DNA of 64,000 nucleotides from Nitrospirota bacterium (lineage in GTDB: Bacteria > Nitrospirota > Thermodesulfovibrionia > UBA6902): positions 1-64,000 of the forward strand of contig JACRHD010000012.1 of NCBI GenBank assembly GCA_016234115.1, given 5' to 3'. The first letter of the stretch is position 1. Each line of letters opens with the position of its first letter. Below, piece by piece: positions 9,664 to 18,120 of the stretch. The notes below the pieces were generated by a model. It worked only from the letters and a program-made list of their open reading frames with translations, was not told the origin of the DNA and did not search any database. The translations under genes and the position numbers were made by a program.

Positions 9664-9679
9664 TGCAAGTTACATGCCT
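9664..9679 (-). promoter_or_regulatory. Sigma-54 promoter of operon A
   Basis: The minus strand reads AGGCATGTAACTTGCA: a GG doublet, exactly 10 nt, then GC, close to the consensus TGGCACG-N4-TTGCA. The predicted start is near 9652, leaving a leader of about 58 nt before ATG 9594 and its AAGGAG. The assignment rests on motif and position only. Confidence 0.75.
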
Positions 9680-10038
9680 ATAAGAACTCTAATATATAAG
9701 ACAGATGAATAACCCTGATAAATCGAACTGTTAAATTGTGCAATTGCTGTTCTGCCGCGCAGTTATATGACGAGTTCTGTTTTTTTCAGGGCCATATTTG
9801 ATGATTTCGTGAAATTAACTGGGAATTTCACTAAGAATCTGTCGCGATAAAAACGTCCCGCACCCCTGAAATTACCATAACCCATGAAAATACAAGCATT
9901 ATACCGACATTATTGACTCTGCGGCATCATTACGGCAGCGACTTGGGGATTTAACCCTCATCAAAAAATGAGGTCTGCGTCAAGGGGCAATAACAAGCAA
10001 TATTGGGAATAAGTCCTGATTCACCATCAAGAGACAAG
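9680..10038. other. Intergenic region with an 8-bp inverted repeat upstream of the sigma-54 promoter
   Basis: No convincing gene. At 9809-9831, GTGAAATT and AATTTCAC are separated by 7 nt, about 130-150 bp upstream of the -24 element, the usual distance for an NtrC-type activator site. GCAATTGC lies at about 9738. Binding by any regulator is conjecture. Confidence 0.35.
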
Positions 10039-10088
10039 CCACAGAGACCACAGAGGGATAAATAAATCTCTTCTCTGTGCCTCTGTGG
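10039..10088. repeat. CACAGAG-type intergenic palindrome
   Basis: CCACAGAG...CACAGAGG on the left pairs with CTCTGTG...CTCTGTGG on the right around a short AT-rich loop. It lies just downstream of operon B and may end its transcription; no T-tract is obvious. Confidence 0.6.
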
Positions 10089-10180
10089 TTAGGTGGTGGA
10101 TTCCGGTAAGGGACTGGAGAGAAAATGAGCGCTTATGATATATGGAATCGAAGCGGCTGACCGTCCTTTTTCCCGTCAGA

Positions 10181-11317
10181 CTACTTCTTTTCGACTGCCT
10201 CTTTGTCAACCGGCCCTTCCGTCCTGACCGGCTGCATATTCTTCATCTCCTCGGCTAAATCCGGGTGGCTTTTCTTCCACTTCTCACCGAGGTACTGAAA
10301 GACCTGGACCCTCGCATTATACTGCTCGGCAACGTAAATCCTGTCCTCATCGTCTACTGCGATACCCGCGGGCAGGAGAAACTCACCGGGGTTACTGCCT
10401 CCCTTGCCGACAAAGAGAAGCAACTGCCCTTCTTTATTGAATATCTGAAAGTTGTTATACGCGGCGTCCACAACATAAAGATGGTCTTCTGAATTTATGG
10501 CAACGCCCTTGGGCCGCGCAAAGTCGCCGAAGGCATCTCCCAATTGACCCATGCTCCGGACAAGACCCCCTTCGGGATTAAATATCTTGACCGAAAATCC
10601 CTGCGTATCGGAAACATAAATTTTCCCCTCGCTGTCAAGGGCGATTTCCGTAGGCGTATGGAAAATGTTTTGACCCTCGCCCGTCTTGTTTATCTCCATG
10701 ATTAAACGCCCGTCAAGAGTATATGCCCTGACGTTGCGCTTCTTTGAATCGACAACATACACCCTCATTCTCTTGTCGTCAACCGCGATGCCGATCGGGT
10801 TTTCGAATTCTTTTTCTTTCCCGATGAAATTCAGAAAGTTACCGTCTCTGTCATATATGACTATTCTCTTGAGATTGATGTCCGTCACATAAATCTTCCC
10901 GTCCGCTCTTGAAACAGCGATGCCCGCGGGGGCTTCGAGGTTGCCCATGCCGGGTTCGTTTCCTATCGAACTGAATTTCTTGTTCTTTTTATCGAAGACA
11001 TAAATTCCTCCCACGTCCGTAACATAAACCCTTCCTTCTTTATCTGCAGCGACGCCATATGGCTTCAGGATGCGTATGACCTCGCTGCCGAACAGCGTTT
11101 CAGCCACTCCGCTCTCTACTTCAACATCAAGATTTGACTGCAGGGTCTCGACAAACTTTATCTTTGGCTCTTCAGGCGGAAGGGGCCAGACAAGGTCCCA
11201 CACCTTCTTTTCGGCGGGAGGAGCGCATGAAACGAGAATACACGCCGCCGCAACCGCCAGCAGCAGGCGACTGCTATTAGATGTTTTAATGAACCGCGTG
11301 AATTTTTCCATCAACAT
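10181..11317 (-). CDS. NHL-repeat lipoprotein (six-bladed propeller type)
   Basis: The lipobox LVSC with Cys31 indicates lipid anchoring. After it comes a WPLPPEEPKIKF motif, also found as WPGPPESPRIKY in the paralogue at 16969-18045, then about six NHL blades with repeated IYV(T/S)D and F..(G/K)..G.(G/F) motifs. Start 11317 is preferred over an in-frame ATG at 11356: AAAGGA sits 4 nt before it and the gene then begins 14 nt after the preceding stop instead of overlapping. About 378 residues. Last gene of operon B. NHL propellers usually bind proteins or ligands. A role in organising the cytochromes at a membrane face is inferred from context only. Confidence 0.85.
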   Translation of the reverse strand: MLMEKFTRFIKTSNSSRLLLAVAAACILVSCAPPAEKKVWDLVWPLPPEEPKIKFVETLQSNLDVEVESGVAETLFGSEVIRILKPYGVAADKEGRVYVTDVGGIYVFDKKNKKFSSIGNEPGMGNLEAPAGIAVSRADGKIYVTDINLKRIVIYDRDGNFLNFIGKEKEFENPIGIAVDDKRMRVYVVDSKKRNVRAYTLDGRLIMEINKTGEGQNIFHTPTEIALDSEGKIYVSDTQGFSVKIFNPEGGLVRSMGQLGDAFGDFARPKGVAINSEDHLYVVDAAYNNFQIFNKEGQLLLFVGKGGSNPGEFLLPAGIAVDDEDRIYVAEQYNARVQVFQYLGEKWKKSHPDLAEEMKNMQPVRTEGPVDKEAVEKK

Positions 11318-11331
11318 GGTGTCCTTTCTTC

Positions 11332-12525
11332 TTATTTCGGATGACAGGATATGCATATCTCAAAAGGGGCGTCGTTCTTGTACCTGAGAATTTTTTTATG
11401 GTCCGAGCTGTGCGGCACGTGACAACTGACGCAGGAAAACCTCTCCCCCTCCCTCTTGGGGTCCGTCTTCCCGCTGACCGGATGGCCGGCTGACGACATC
11501 CCGCTTACAACATGAATACCATTTTTGATTTCAGCGGCCGTATGGCAGGACGTGCACAGGGCAGTCATGGCCTTCAATGTCAATGAAGCGTTCTTGGACG
11601 CATGGGGGTTGTGGCAGGAGAGACACATGCCCGCCTCGACAGGCGGATGGACATTCTTTTTCGTAAAATCCGCATTGTCGTGACACGTAAAACAGAGGTC
11701 CGGGACAGGTGACTGCAGCAGCTTCTCATTGTCCGAATTATGGGGGAAATGACACATCATACACATGCCGTCCTTGACGGGAGGATGCGTCTTCCTGTCC
11801 ATGAATTTGCCCTTGTCGTGACAAGTAAAACAGAGGTCCGGGGCTGTTGACTGCAGCAGCTTCTCGTTGTCGGATTTATGCGGGAAATGACACATAAGAC
11901 ACATGCCGTCCTTGACGGGAGGATGCGTATGTTTATCAATGAATTTGCTCTTGCCGTGACATTTAAAACAAAGTGAGGGCGCTTCGGAAATCAGGAGCCC
12001 GGTCGAATTAGTGGAATGGGGGTCGTGGCATGAAAGGCACATCCCTCCCATTACCGGCGGATGAATGTCCTTGCCCTCGAAGGACTTCCCGTCATGACAG
12101 TTGAAACAGAGCTCGGGCGGCCCGGAGACAAGGAGTTTCGCGTTCTTTGAAGAGTGGGGGTTATGACAGCCGGTGCAGCCCATAGCTATGGCGGCATGGA
12201 CCGTTTTATTCGTGAACCTGGATTTATCATGGCAGTCGTAGCACAGGTCCGGCTGCTCCGAGGAGAGTCCCTTAGTGACGGTGTTTGTCTTTTTATGGGG
12301 CACATCCTCAGCATCGATCCCGGTATGGCACGTGGGACATCCCATCTGCACCGCGGCATGTACGACCTCATTTTTCGCGAGGTCCTCGTGGCACATCAAA
12401 CAGTCGACTTCGCCGTAAACGGGTCCCGCCGTAAGGCCGGTCAAAGAAACGATCATGACAACTGAAATCAGGACAGCGATACCCGCCGCCCTGCCCGGAT
12501 TATTTTTCGCGTCATGCCTTTTCAT
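11332..12525 (-). CDS. Fifteen-haem cytochrome with doubled-CXXCH repeats
   Basis: I count 15 CXXCH motifs in about 397 residues. Most occur in pairs of the form LCF.CH...HPPV..GMC..CH.PH, the doubled-CXXCH arrangement (PF09699). Three central pairs repeat every 46 residues (138 nt; landmarks 11764 and 11902), pointing to recent internal duplication. ATG 12525 gives a good signal peptide (MKRHDAKN, hydrophobic stretch, PVYG before EVDC); upstream in-frame ATGs at 12555 and 12639 give poorer N-termini and the latter overlaps the previous gene. It has the most haems in operon B and is probably a periplasmic or surface electron wire. Confidence 0.88.
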   Translation of the reverse strand: MKRHDAKNNPGRAAGIAVLISVVMIVSLTGLTAGPVYGEVDCLMCHEDLAKNEVVHAAVQMGCPTCHTGIDAEDVPHKKTNTVTKGLSSEQPDLCYDCHDKSRFTNKTVHAAIAMGCTGCHNPHSSKNAKLLVSGPPELCFNCHDGKSFEGKDIHPPVMGGMCLSCHDPHSTNSTGLLISEAPSLCFKCHGKSKFIDKHTHPPVKDGMCLMCHFPHKSDNEKLLQSTAPDLCFTCHDKGKFMDRKTHPPVKDGMCMMCHFPHNSDNEKLLQSPVPDLCFTCHDNADFTKKNVHPPVEAGMCLSCHNPHASKNASLTLKAMTALCTSCHTAAEIKNGIHVVSGMSSAGHPVSGKTDPKREGERFSCVSCHVPHSSDHKKILRYKNDAPFEICISCHPK

Positions 12526-12619
12526 AGAGACTGATGGTCCATATTTTTCGTTCATACTATAGAATAAATTACAGCCAAATTTCCAGACCATATCAAAAGG
12601 AAACGGGGAAACGCCTTCT

Positions 12620-12988
12620 CTATGGTTCATGGCAGGCAATGCAAAGTTTTTTCAGGTCCATCCTCATCAGCCTGCCGACGGTGCCTTTGCCGTGGGGCTC
12701 GTGGCAAGTGACGCAGGTAATGCGGTTTTCTTTGTCGAGAGGAAGCCCGTCGGGAACGACCTTCTGGACCACTTTGACGGGATGGTCTTTTCCGGGATGG
12801 GGCGGGTGGCACCTTATGCAGGTTTCGTGTATCCCTTCCTTGAGCGCAGACCGGCCTTCTTCGATATGGCATGAGGAGCAGGCCGTATGCTCCTTCGGGA
12901 CCTGGGCCTCCGGGCGCCCCGCGCACAGAAGTAAAAAAACAGACGCGAGCACAAGCCTGTTGATCGTTAGGGTAGACCCATTTGTCAC
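12620..12988 (-). CDS. Small four-haem cytochrome c
   Basis: About 122 residues with four CXXCH motifs (CSSCH, CIRCH, CVTCH, CIACH), two followed by PPH or EPH as in doubled-CXXCH proteins. The N-terminus is a signal peptide ending near AGRPEAQ. A GTG at 12988 is chosen because GGAGG lies 5 nt upstream; an in-frame TTG at 13000 would overlap that site. Between a HAMP protein and the 15-haem cytochrome in operon B, it is probably a periplasmic shuttle. Confidence 0.85.
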   Translation of the reverse strand: MTNGSTLTINRLVLASVFLLLCAGRPEAQVPKEHTACSSCHIEEGRSALKEGIHETCIRCHPPHPGKDHPVKVVQKVVPDGLPLDKENRITCVTCHEPHGKGTVGRLMRMDLKKLCIACHEP

Positions 12989-13016
12989 TCTGACCTCCAA
13001 TACTGCAAAGTTTGCA

Positions 13017-13613
13017 TTACCGGGCTTTCTCCCCGATGGATATTTCCGCTAATTTCTCCCGGAATGCGGCGCTCAGTTTCTCCAGCTCCATCTTTTTTCT
13101 CTCCGGCGCGGCATCGCCCTCAATCGTCGCCTTAAACCCTTCGCTGATTCCGGCAAGGCCCGTCACCTTGTCCCGCAACCGCAGGCGCAGCTCATCGAGC
13201 ATCTCGTTGAGGTCCGCAAGACTGTCTTCAGAGGCCTCCGTAGCAAGGTCCCCTCTACCCATTCGCTCCAGCGCCTTATCAAAGGGGACAAGGCGGGAAG
13301 AAAATCCCCTGAATACCGAAGCCGCAAGCAGGTATGTCGCGCCGATCAGGACGAGAGATGAAACAAACAGGTTTTTGACCAGGAACGGGGAAATGATGTC
13401 CCACGGCTGCACCGGCGCTACGTGACCGCGAAACACGTATTTCCCGAGCTCCGCCGAAGAGAAATACCATGTCGACACGCTCGCGCTTGAAAAGAAGAGG
13501 AACCCGAGCAGAAGAAAATAGGCGGTAAATCTTCCCTGAAGCTTCCTGTTTATAAAATAATTCCTCCTCCTGTAGGGTCTCCGTGTCATCTTGTCCTTTC
13601 CTGATTGAGCCAT
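13017..13613 (-). CDS. Two-TM HAMP-domain membrane protein without output domain
   Basis: 198 residues. A basic N-terminus is followed by TM1 (about 27-48), a short periplasmic loop, TM2 (about 79-99) and a HAMP-like segment (VPFDKALERMGRGDL) with a charged helical tail. No kinase, methyl-accepting or GGDEF domain follows. Start 13613 has GGAG 5 nt upstream; ATG 13589 with AGGA is an equally good alternative. Similar in plan to 14416-14949. Both are embedded among cytochrome genes of operon B. They could anchor or signal the state of cytochromes; function is unknown. Confidence 0.75.
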   Translation of the reverse strand: MAQSGKDKMTRRPYRRRNYFINRKLQGRFTAYFLLLGFLFFSSASVSTWYFSSAELGKYVFRGHVAPVQPWDIISPFLVKNLFVSSLVLIGATYLLAASVFRGFSSRLVPFDKALERMGRGDLATEASEDSLADLNEMLDELRLRLRDKVTGLAGISEGFKATIEGDAAPERKKMELEKLSAAFREKLAEISIGEKAR

Positions 13614-13682
13614 TTGGTCTCCGGTTTTTCTATTTTATACGATTCACACTGCGCAGCGCAAAATCAGGGGCTGCCGCTTCCG

Positions 13683-14447
13683 TCACTTTATATGACATGA
13701 AGTGCAAAGGCTGCTCTTTCGGTCACTTCGGACCGTTACATAAAATTTCTCCTTTGAATAAATATTGTGGCAGGAGCCGCAACCCACCTTACCGTCAAAA
13801 AGCCTTACCGCAGAGTTGATGGCGGAGGGGTGACGAAAATGTTTTACTCTTTTAATATAGGCCTCCATATAATCGACCCCTATAGGGTGCGACCCTCCGG
13901 TCCTGTCTGTCCATATTCCCGAGCCCCGTACAATAGTTTCATCGTGACAACCCATGCATTCCAGCGACAATTTGTCTACCGAGCCCTCGTCGCTGACGAC
14001 CTGAAATCCGGCCCTTGAGGACTTGCTTGCCGAATGCGTCGGCTGGGACTGGCTCAGATGCGTCTCGAAGTTTTCCCCATGACACGCGTAACAGAAGGCC
14101 CTGCCTGACTTTCCTCTCAAAAGATACTTTTCCTCGCCGTGGATGCTGTGACAGGTGGCGCATGTCATCCTGCCGGCCCAGTCAAGAGGGAAACCTTCCG
14201 GCAGGGAGAACGAAGGCTTGAGCCCCGAGGGATGCGAAAAACCAAGCTCATCGTGGCAATCATTGCAGAGGAAATCAATATCTTTACTGAAAATCATCTC
14301 TTCGCCCGGCGGGGAGATATGGCATGTTTCGCATTGACCCTCAAAATTATGGACCGGCCGCCTCGCGGTAGTAAGAAGAGGGAGCAAAAGAAACGCCAGG
14401 AACAAAAGAAACATCTTAGACTTTGAATTTCCGGATTGTCTTGTCAA
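13683..14447 (-). CDS. Seven-haem cytochrome c
   Basis: 254 residues with seven CXXCH motifs: CETCH, CNDCH, CATCH, CYACH, CMGCH, CGSCH, CTSCH. Extra histidines between them could be distal haem ligands. TTG 14447 is preferred because GGAGG precedes it and it supplies a basic n-region (MTRQSGNSKSK) to the signal sequence; it overlaps the upstream gene by 32 nt. ATG 14414, 1 nt after that stop, is the alternative. Flanked on both sides by HAMP genes. Likely an exported electron carrier. Confidence 0.85.
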   Translation of the reverse strand: MTRQSGNSKSKMFLLFLAFLLLPLLTTARRPVHNFEGQCETCHISPPGEEMIFSKDIDFLCNDCHDELGFSHPSGLKPSFSLPEGFPLDWAGRMTCATCHSIHGEEKYLLRGKSGRAFCYACHGENFETHLSQSQPTHSASKSSRAGFQVVSDEGSVDKLSLECMGCHDETIVRGSGIWTDRTGGSHPIGVDYMEAYIKRVKHFRHPSAINSAVRLFDGKVGCGSCHNIYSKEKFYVTVRSDRKSSLCTSCHIK

Positions 14448-14949
14448 GCGCCTCCACCTTTTCCTTTAACGTGTTGACGGACACTTCGTCGTCGGTCAGT
14501 TTCTTTCCGGCCTCTTCAACAGCCGCAGCCGCCTCGGATATCTCTGCAAAACGCTCTTCCATGCCTTTGAGCATGTTGTTGAAACCGACTGCCGTGTTCT
14601 GGAGTTGGTCATAGCGCCTCAGCACGACGGGCCGGATCCTGAGAGTGGACGTCATTTCAGAAAACGCGGCCCTGAACCTGTAAATCGGCCCCGCTATCTT
14701 GTGCGACGTAAATACGGCCACCAGGACAATTATCAGCGTCCCGACGACGGATTCGACAATAAATGCCCTCGTCAGGCTCCGGGACAGCGTTTTGTCGGCG
14801 GTAACAAAGAATTTAATAAGCTCGGCATATTGAAACATTTCGCCCCTCGGCAGGGTGAAATACAAAAACAGCGCAACAATGCCGATGCACATGAGAATAA
14901 TGCCGGAAAATTTCAGGACAAATGTTCTCTCAAAACGTCTTTCTATCAT
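14416..14949 (-). CDS. Two-TM HAMP-domain membrane protein with coiled-coil tail
   Basis: 177 residues. TM1 (about 12-32), a periplasmic loop of some 30 residues, TM2 (about 64-84), then a HAMP signature (SHKIAGPIYRFRAAF) and a heptad-rich tail (EISEAAAAVEEAGKK...LKEKVEALDKTI). There is no output domain. It follows the eight-haem cytochrome gene and overlaps the seven-haem gene if that starts at TTG. Second member of the HAMP pair in operon B. Confidence 0.75.
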   Translation of the reverse strand: MIERRFERTFVLKFSGIILMCIGIVALFLYFTLPRGEMFQYAELIKFFVTADKTLSRSLTRAFIVESVVGTLIIVLVAVFTSHKIAGPIYRFRAAFSEMTSTLRIRPVVLRRYDQLQNTAVGFNNMLKGMEERFAEISEAAAAVEEAGKKLTDDEVSVNTLKEKVEALDKTIRKFKV

Positions 14950-14995
14950 ATTTCCCCCTTATGGTCCCTGGACTTTCCCCGGCCATACTCCTGCT

Positions 14996-16159
14996 TCACC
15001 ATCCCGGCGCGCACCTGTCATTTATACAGTATTGCAGAAACCTGCTGTCGGCGGGGCCTGACGGCAGGGACTGAGGGCGGGACGCTTTTGAAAAAGCCGG
15101 CACGTTGATCGAGTGGTCGAAATTCCTCCCGTTGATGTGACAGGAAAGAAAGCATCTGGGCCTTCCCGGGGTCGTCGGCATAAAGCTCAATTCTCCCCGC
15201 GCGTTTGGAAAAACACTGCCTTCATCAAAATCGATCAGGCTCTTGTTGATACTGCTCCCGTGAGCGTCATGACACACGGCGCAGGACGCCTGATTAAACA
15301 CGATATGCGCCTTGTGGGCCTTGAAGCTGTCATCATTGAGGATGCTCGTCCTGTTGTGGCATTGATAGCAAAGGGCGTACGTCGAGGGACTCTCCGGTCC
15401 GGACGCAGCGTCATATTGGTACTTGAGTATCGGCGCGTAGACGGACCCGTGAGGCCCGCCGGCCCCCGAGGGATCGTCATTGCCGTGACAATCCGAGCAT
15501 TTTATGGTGCTCGACGCGGTATAAGCCCTCTTAAGACTCGGCATGAACGAACTCCTCCCGTAAGTCTCCACCGGGTGATATGACGCGTTGGAAGGAGAAA
15601 AAGCCGAGGCGATGTTTTTTTCAGGTGAAAGGTTGGCGCTGTCGGAGTGGCAGGCATAACACAATTGATGCTCGCCGCTTATCTGTCTCTGCGAGGCGCC
15701 CCTGCCTGAATATCCCTTCACCCCTTTGACCGCATTTCCCTTTTCAGACCGGTGAATATTATGGCAGTCATAACAGGAGACGTGCCGAGGGATGGAATTG
15801 TCTCTTTCCGGAAGCGTCTCGCCCGTCACATGATACCGCGAGGTCCGTATAATGGGATGGTTTGAAGGCTTGATGATGACGGAGTAAACGTCCTTCGCAT
15901 TCCCCGAGCCTCCGTGACACTTGAGACAGAGATTGTCCTTCGGGCTTTCGAGCAGGGTCGTTCCGCGCTTGCCGTGTCCCTTGTGGCATGTCCCGCAACC
16001 CGTTGAGACCTTCGATTTGTCAAGATGGGTCGGAATTGCGTAGGAAGAAACGGTCAGGACGGTCAAACAGGTCAAGACGGTGAAGAGGACAAAACAAGTC
16101 GCCTTTATTTCCTTTTTGCCCATTGTAATTTCTTTACCCTTCATGAACTTTTTCATCAT
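14996..16159 (-). CDS. Seven- to eight-haem cytochrome c with one CX3CH motif
   Basis: 387 residues. Seven canonical CXXCH motifs (CGTCH, CLKCH, CYDCH, CYACH, CSDCH, CYQCH, CAVCH) and, near the C-terminus, CFLSCH, a CX3CH spacing that may hold an eighth haem. The end has two further cysteines (CINDRC). ATG 16159 has GAGGTGA just upstream and lies 11 nt after the previous stop; an internal ATG at 16123 is possible. The signal-peptide core is encoded by in-frame nonamers (LFTVLTCLTVLTV). Doubled-CXXCH-like; probably periplasmic or outer-membrane associated. Confidence 0.85.
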   Translation of the reverse strand: MMKKFMKGKEITMGKKEIKATCFVLFTVLTCLTVLTVSSYAIPTHLDKSKVSTGCGTCHKGHGKRGTTLLESPKDNLCLKCHGGSGNAKDVYSVIIKPSNHPIIRTSRYHVTGETLPERDNSIPRHVSCYDCHNIHRSEKGNAVKGVKGYSGRGASQRQISGEHQLCYACHSDSANLSPEKNIASAFSPSNASYHPVETYGRSSFMPSLKRAYTASSTIKCSDCHGNDDPSGAGGPHGSVYAPILKYQYDAASGPESPSTYALCYQCHNRTSILNDDSFKAHKAHIVFNQASCAVCHDAHGSSINKSLIDFDEGSVFPNARGELSFMPTTPGRPRCFLSCHINGRNFDHSINVPAFSKASRPQSLPSGPADSRFLQYCINDRCAPGW

Positions 16160-16170
16160 TTCACCTCAAC

Positions 16171-16959
16171 CTACGGACAAGCCTGGGAACAATCCACATG
16201 GCAGGCCGAGCATAACTGGTCCGGATCAGTAGCGTCCCCGACCCTTAAGAAGACCGACCTCGGGGGGTTCGGATCACTATGAGGGTCGTGACAGGAAGTG
16301 CACTGGACCCCCAACCTGGGGGGGCTGCTCGCGCCGTAGGCATTGTCCGTCGGCATGAGTCTTACCGGCTGCCCCGGCAAAGGCAAACATACTTTATATG
16401 TAACAGTGCCTGAATTGCACTGGGCCTGTTTGTCGATGACCAGGCCCGCGTTCACCTCTATGGATACGGGATGATGCCCGCTCAGATTTGTGCCGAGAAA
16501 TGCGGATGAAGACGGCGGCAGCGTAGTGATCGCGGCCCCCGACTGCTGCATCGATATGGTGCTGGCCGAACCGCCTACGTTCACTACTGATCCGAGCGCG
16601 ACCGTCCCGTCGTGACACGAGAGGCATAATTTTGAACTCTTATCAGGCTGGATCACCGGACTCGTGGGGCTCAGAAGCGTGGTGCTTGAATAAAGCTGGT
16701 ATACCGCTCCGCTCAATGTGTGGTTCCATAGAGGGGCGACCGAGAGGGCATTATGAGGAGTATGGCAGAAAATGCAGACCTCCCGTTCCGAAACAGCCTT
16801 GATGACCCCCGGGCCGGTCGCAGCGAGATTGTGCTTCGTATAAATAATACTATGGGCATAGACATTTGACGAAAATGTCAGGAACGATAAGAAAGAGAAC
16901 CAGATCAAAAAAATGTCTTTACCCCTCTTGATTTTCTTACCTTCTTTCACCTTTTTCAC
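16171..16959 (-). CDS. Four-haem cytochrome c, paralogue of 21533-22174
   Basis: 262 residues from a GTG start with AGGGGA upstream. Four CXXCH motifs (CIFCH, CLSCH, CTSCH, CSACH). The CIFCHTPHN motif, the LWN segment, CLSCHDG, a GHHPVS segment and CTSCHDPHS follow the same order as CQYCHTPHH, LWN, CLSCHDG, THPIGV and CASCHDPHS of the gene at 21533-22174, so the two are paralogues. Signal peptide ends near SSNVYA. The C-terminus has two extra cysteines (VDCSQACP). It follows the NHL lipoprotein gene after 9 nt. Confidence 0.85.
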   Translation of the reverse strand: MKKVKEGKKIKRGKDIFLIWFSFLSFLTFSSNVYAHSIIYTKHNLAATGPGVIKAVSEREVCIFCHTPHNALSVAPLWNHTLSGAVYQLYSSTTLLSPTSPVIQPDKSSKLCLSCHDGTVALGSVVNVGGSASTISMQQSGAAITTLPPSSSAFLGTNLSGHHPVSIEVNAGLVIDKQAQCNSGTVTYKVCLPLPGQPVRLMPTDNAYGASSPPRLGVQCTSCHDPHSDPNPPRSVFLRVGDATDPDQLCSACHVDCSQACP

Positions 16960-16968
16960 TTTTTTCCC

Positions 16969-18045
16969 CTACCTCTTCTTTATATATTGGAAAACCTGCA
17001 CCCTTCCATTATACGTATCGGCCAGGTATATAAAATCATTGGCATCGATAAATATACCGGAAGGCAAATAGAAGTCGCCGTAGCCCCTTCCTTCCTTTCC
17101 GAACACTAACAGCAACTCCCCGTCTCTGTTGAATATCTTGATCTTGTCGTCGATTGAATCCACGACATAGACATTGCCGTCGCTGTCTGTAGCTACCCCT
17201 TTGGGCCTCCTCAGGTTCTGCGGGGCGTCGCCCGGGACGCCGAACATGCCTTCAAATTTCCCCTCGGCGGAGAACACCTGTATCCTGAAATTCATCTCGT
17301 CCGTGACATAGAGCCTTCCTTCATCATCGACCCAGAGATGAGTCGGAAAATTAAATTCCCCTTTACCCACCCCGTTTCTGCCGATGGTCCCGAGGCCTGC
17401 TCCGTTGAGGTCGAATTTATTTATTGCATGGGCAAGCGTGTCCGAAACATAGATGATCCTTCTTTTTTTGTCTATCGCAAGAGACGTCGGCCTCTGGAAA
17501 GGACCCTGCAACTCACCTGATAACCGCCCTTCCCCGTCGAATATGAATACCTTTCTGAGCGCTGAATCGCTCACATATGTCTTCCCTTCAAATGTCGCGA
17601 TCCCTACGGGCGACAGAAATTCCGCCTTGCCCGCGTCGATGATATTTCGCGCCCTGAAATTCTTAAGATCGACGACCGTCACCCTGAAGGCCCCCGTGTC
17701 GGATATGTAAAGACTGTCTCCTTCCACGTGGATGCCGTAAGGCCTCAAGAGCCTCGCAGAGCTCCGGGGGTCGGTAAAGTCTCCTTCCTCACCCATCACC
17801 GCTTCCAACAGGCCGCCGACCTCTTTTCCGGAAATTATGGAAAGACTCCATTGATACTTTATTCTTGGGCTCTCGGGGGGGCCCGGCCATATGATCTTGT
17901 CCATGGCCTCCTTATCCACTACCACACTGACAGGAGCGCAAGAAGTTAAAATCAAGGCCAGGATCAGGACTGAGGTCAAGGCAAAGACTCTCAGATAATC
18001 CCGCTCGGTTACTCTTAATGATTTAATCACGTTATGTTCAGTCAT
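16969..18045 (-). CDS. NHL-repeat lipoprotein, paralogue of 10181-11317
   Basis: 358 residues. Lipobox LTSC with Cys36, then IIWPGPPESPRIKY and about six NHL blades (repeats of IYVSD, LYVTDE, VYVVDS with FNRDGELL and FSAEGKF-type strands). The C-terminus VQVFQYIKKR resembles VQVFQYLGEK of the paralogue. Start ATG 18045 has no clear Shine-Dalgarno. It follows the outer-membrane barrel gene. Likely a membrane-anchored propeller assisting assembly or docking of the cytochrome complex (inference). Confidence 0.83.
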   Translation of the reverse strand: MTEHNVIKSLRVTERDYLRVFALTSVLILALILTSCAPVSVVVDKEAMDKIIWPGPPESPRIKYQWSLSIISGKEVGGLLEAVMGEEGDFTDPRSSARLLRPYGIHVEGDSLYISDTGAFRVTVVDLKNFRARNIIDAGKAEFLSPVGIATFEGKTYVSDSALRKVFIFDGEGRLSGELQGPFQRPTSLAIDKKRRIIYVSDTLAHAINKFDLNGAGLGTIGRNGVGKGEFNFPTHLWVDDEGRLYVTDEMNFRIQVFSAEGKFEGMFGVPGDAPQNLRRPKGVATDSDGNVYVVDSIDDKIKIFNRDGELLLVFGKEGRGYGDFYLPSGIFIDANDFIYLADTYNGRVQVFQYIKKR

Positions 18046-18120
18046 TATACAGAAATTCAGGTCTTAAGTTCAAATTTCCCGCTTCAAAACTCTTGTATCT
18101 TTTCCACCTCAACCTGCCGT

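Noticed and set aside
10027-10209. Small gene after operon B
   Set aside because: Its coding is mostly the CACAGAG palindrome and it overlaps the end of the NHL gene on the same strand in another frame.
13683-16959. Nitrite reductase or other named cytochrome enzymes
   Set aside because: The CXXCH spacing fits electron-transfer cytochromes; no CXXCK or other enzyme-specific signature was seen.
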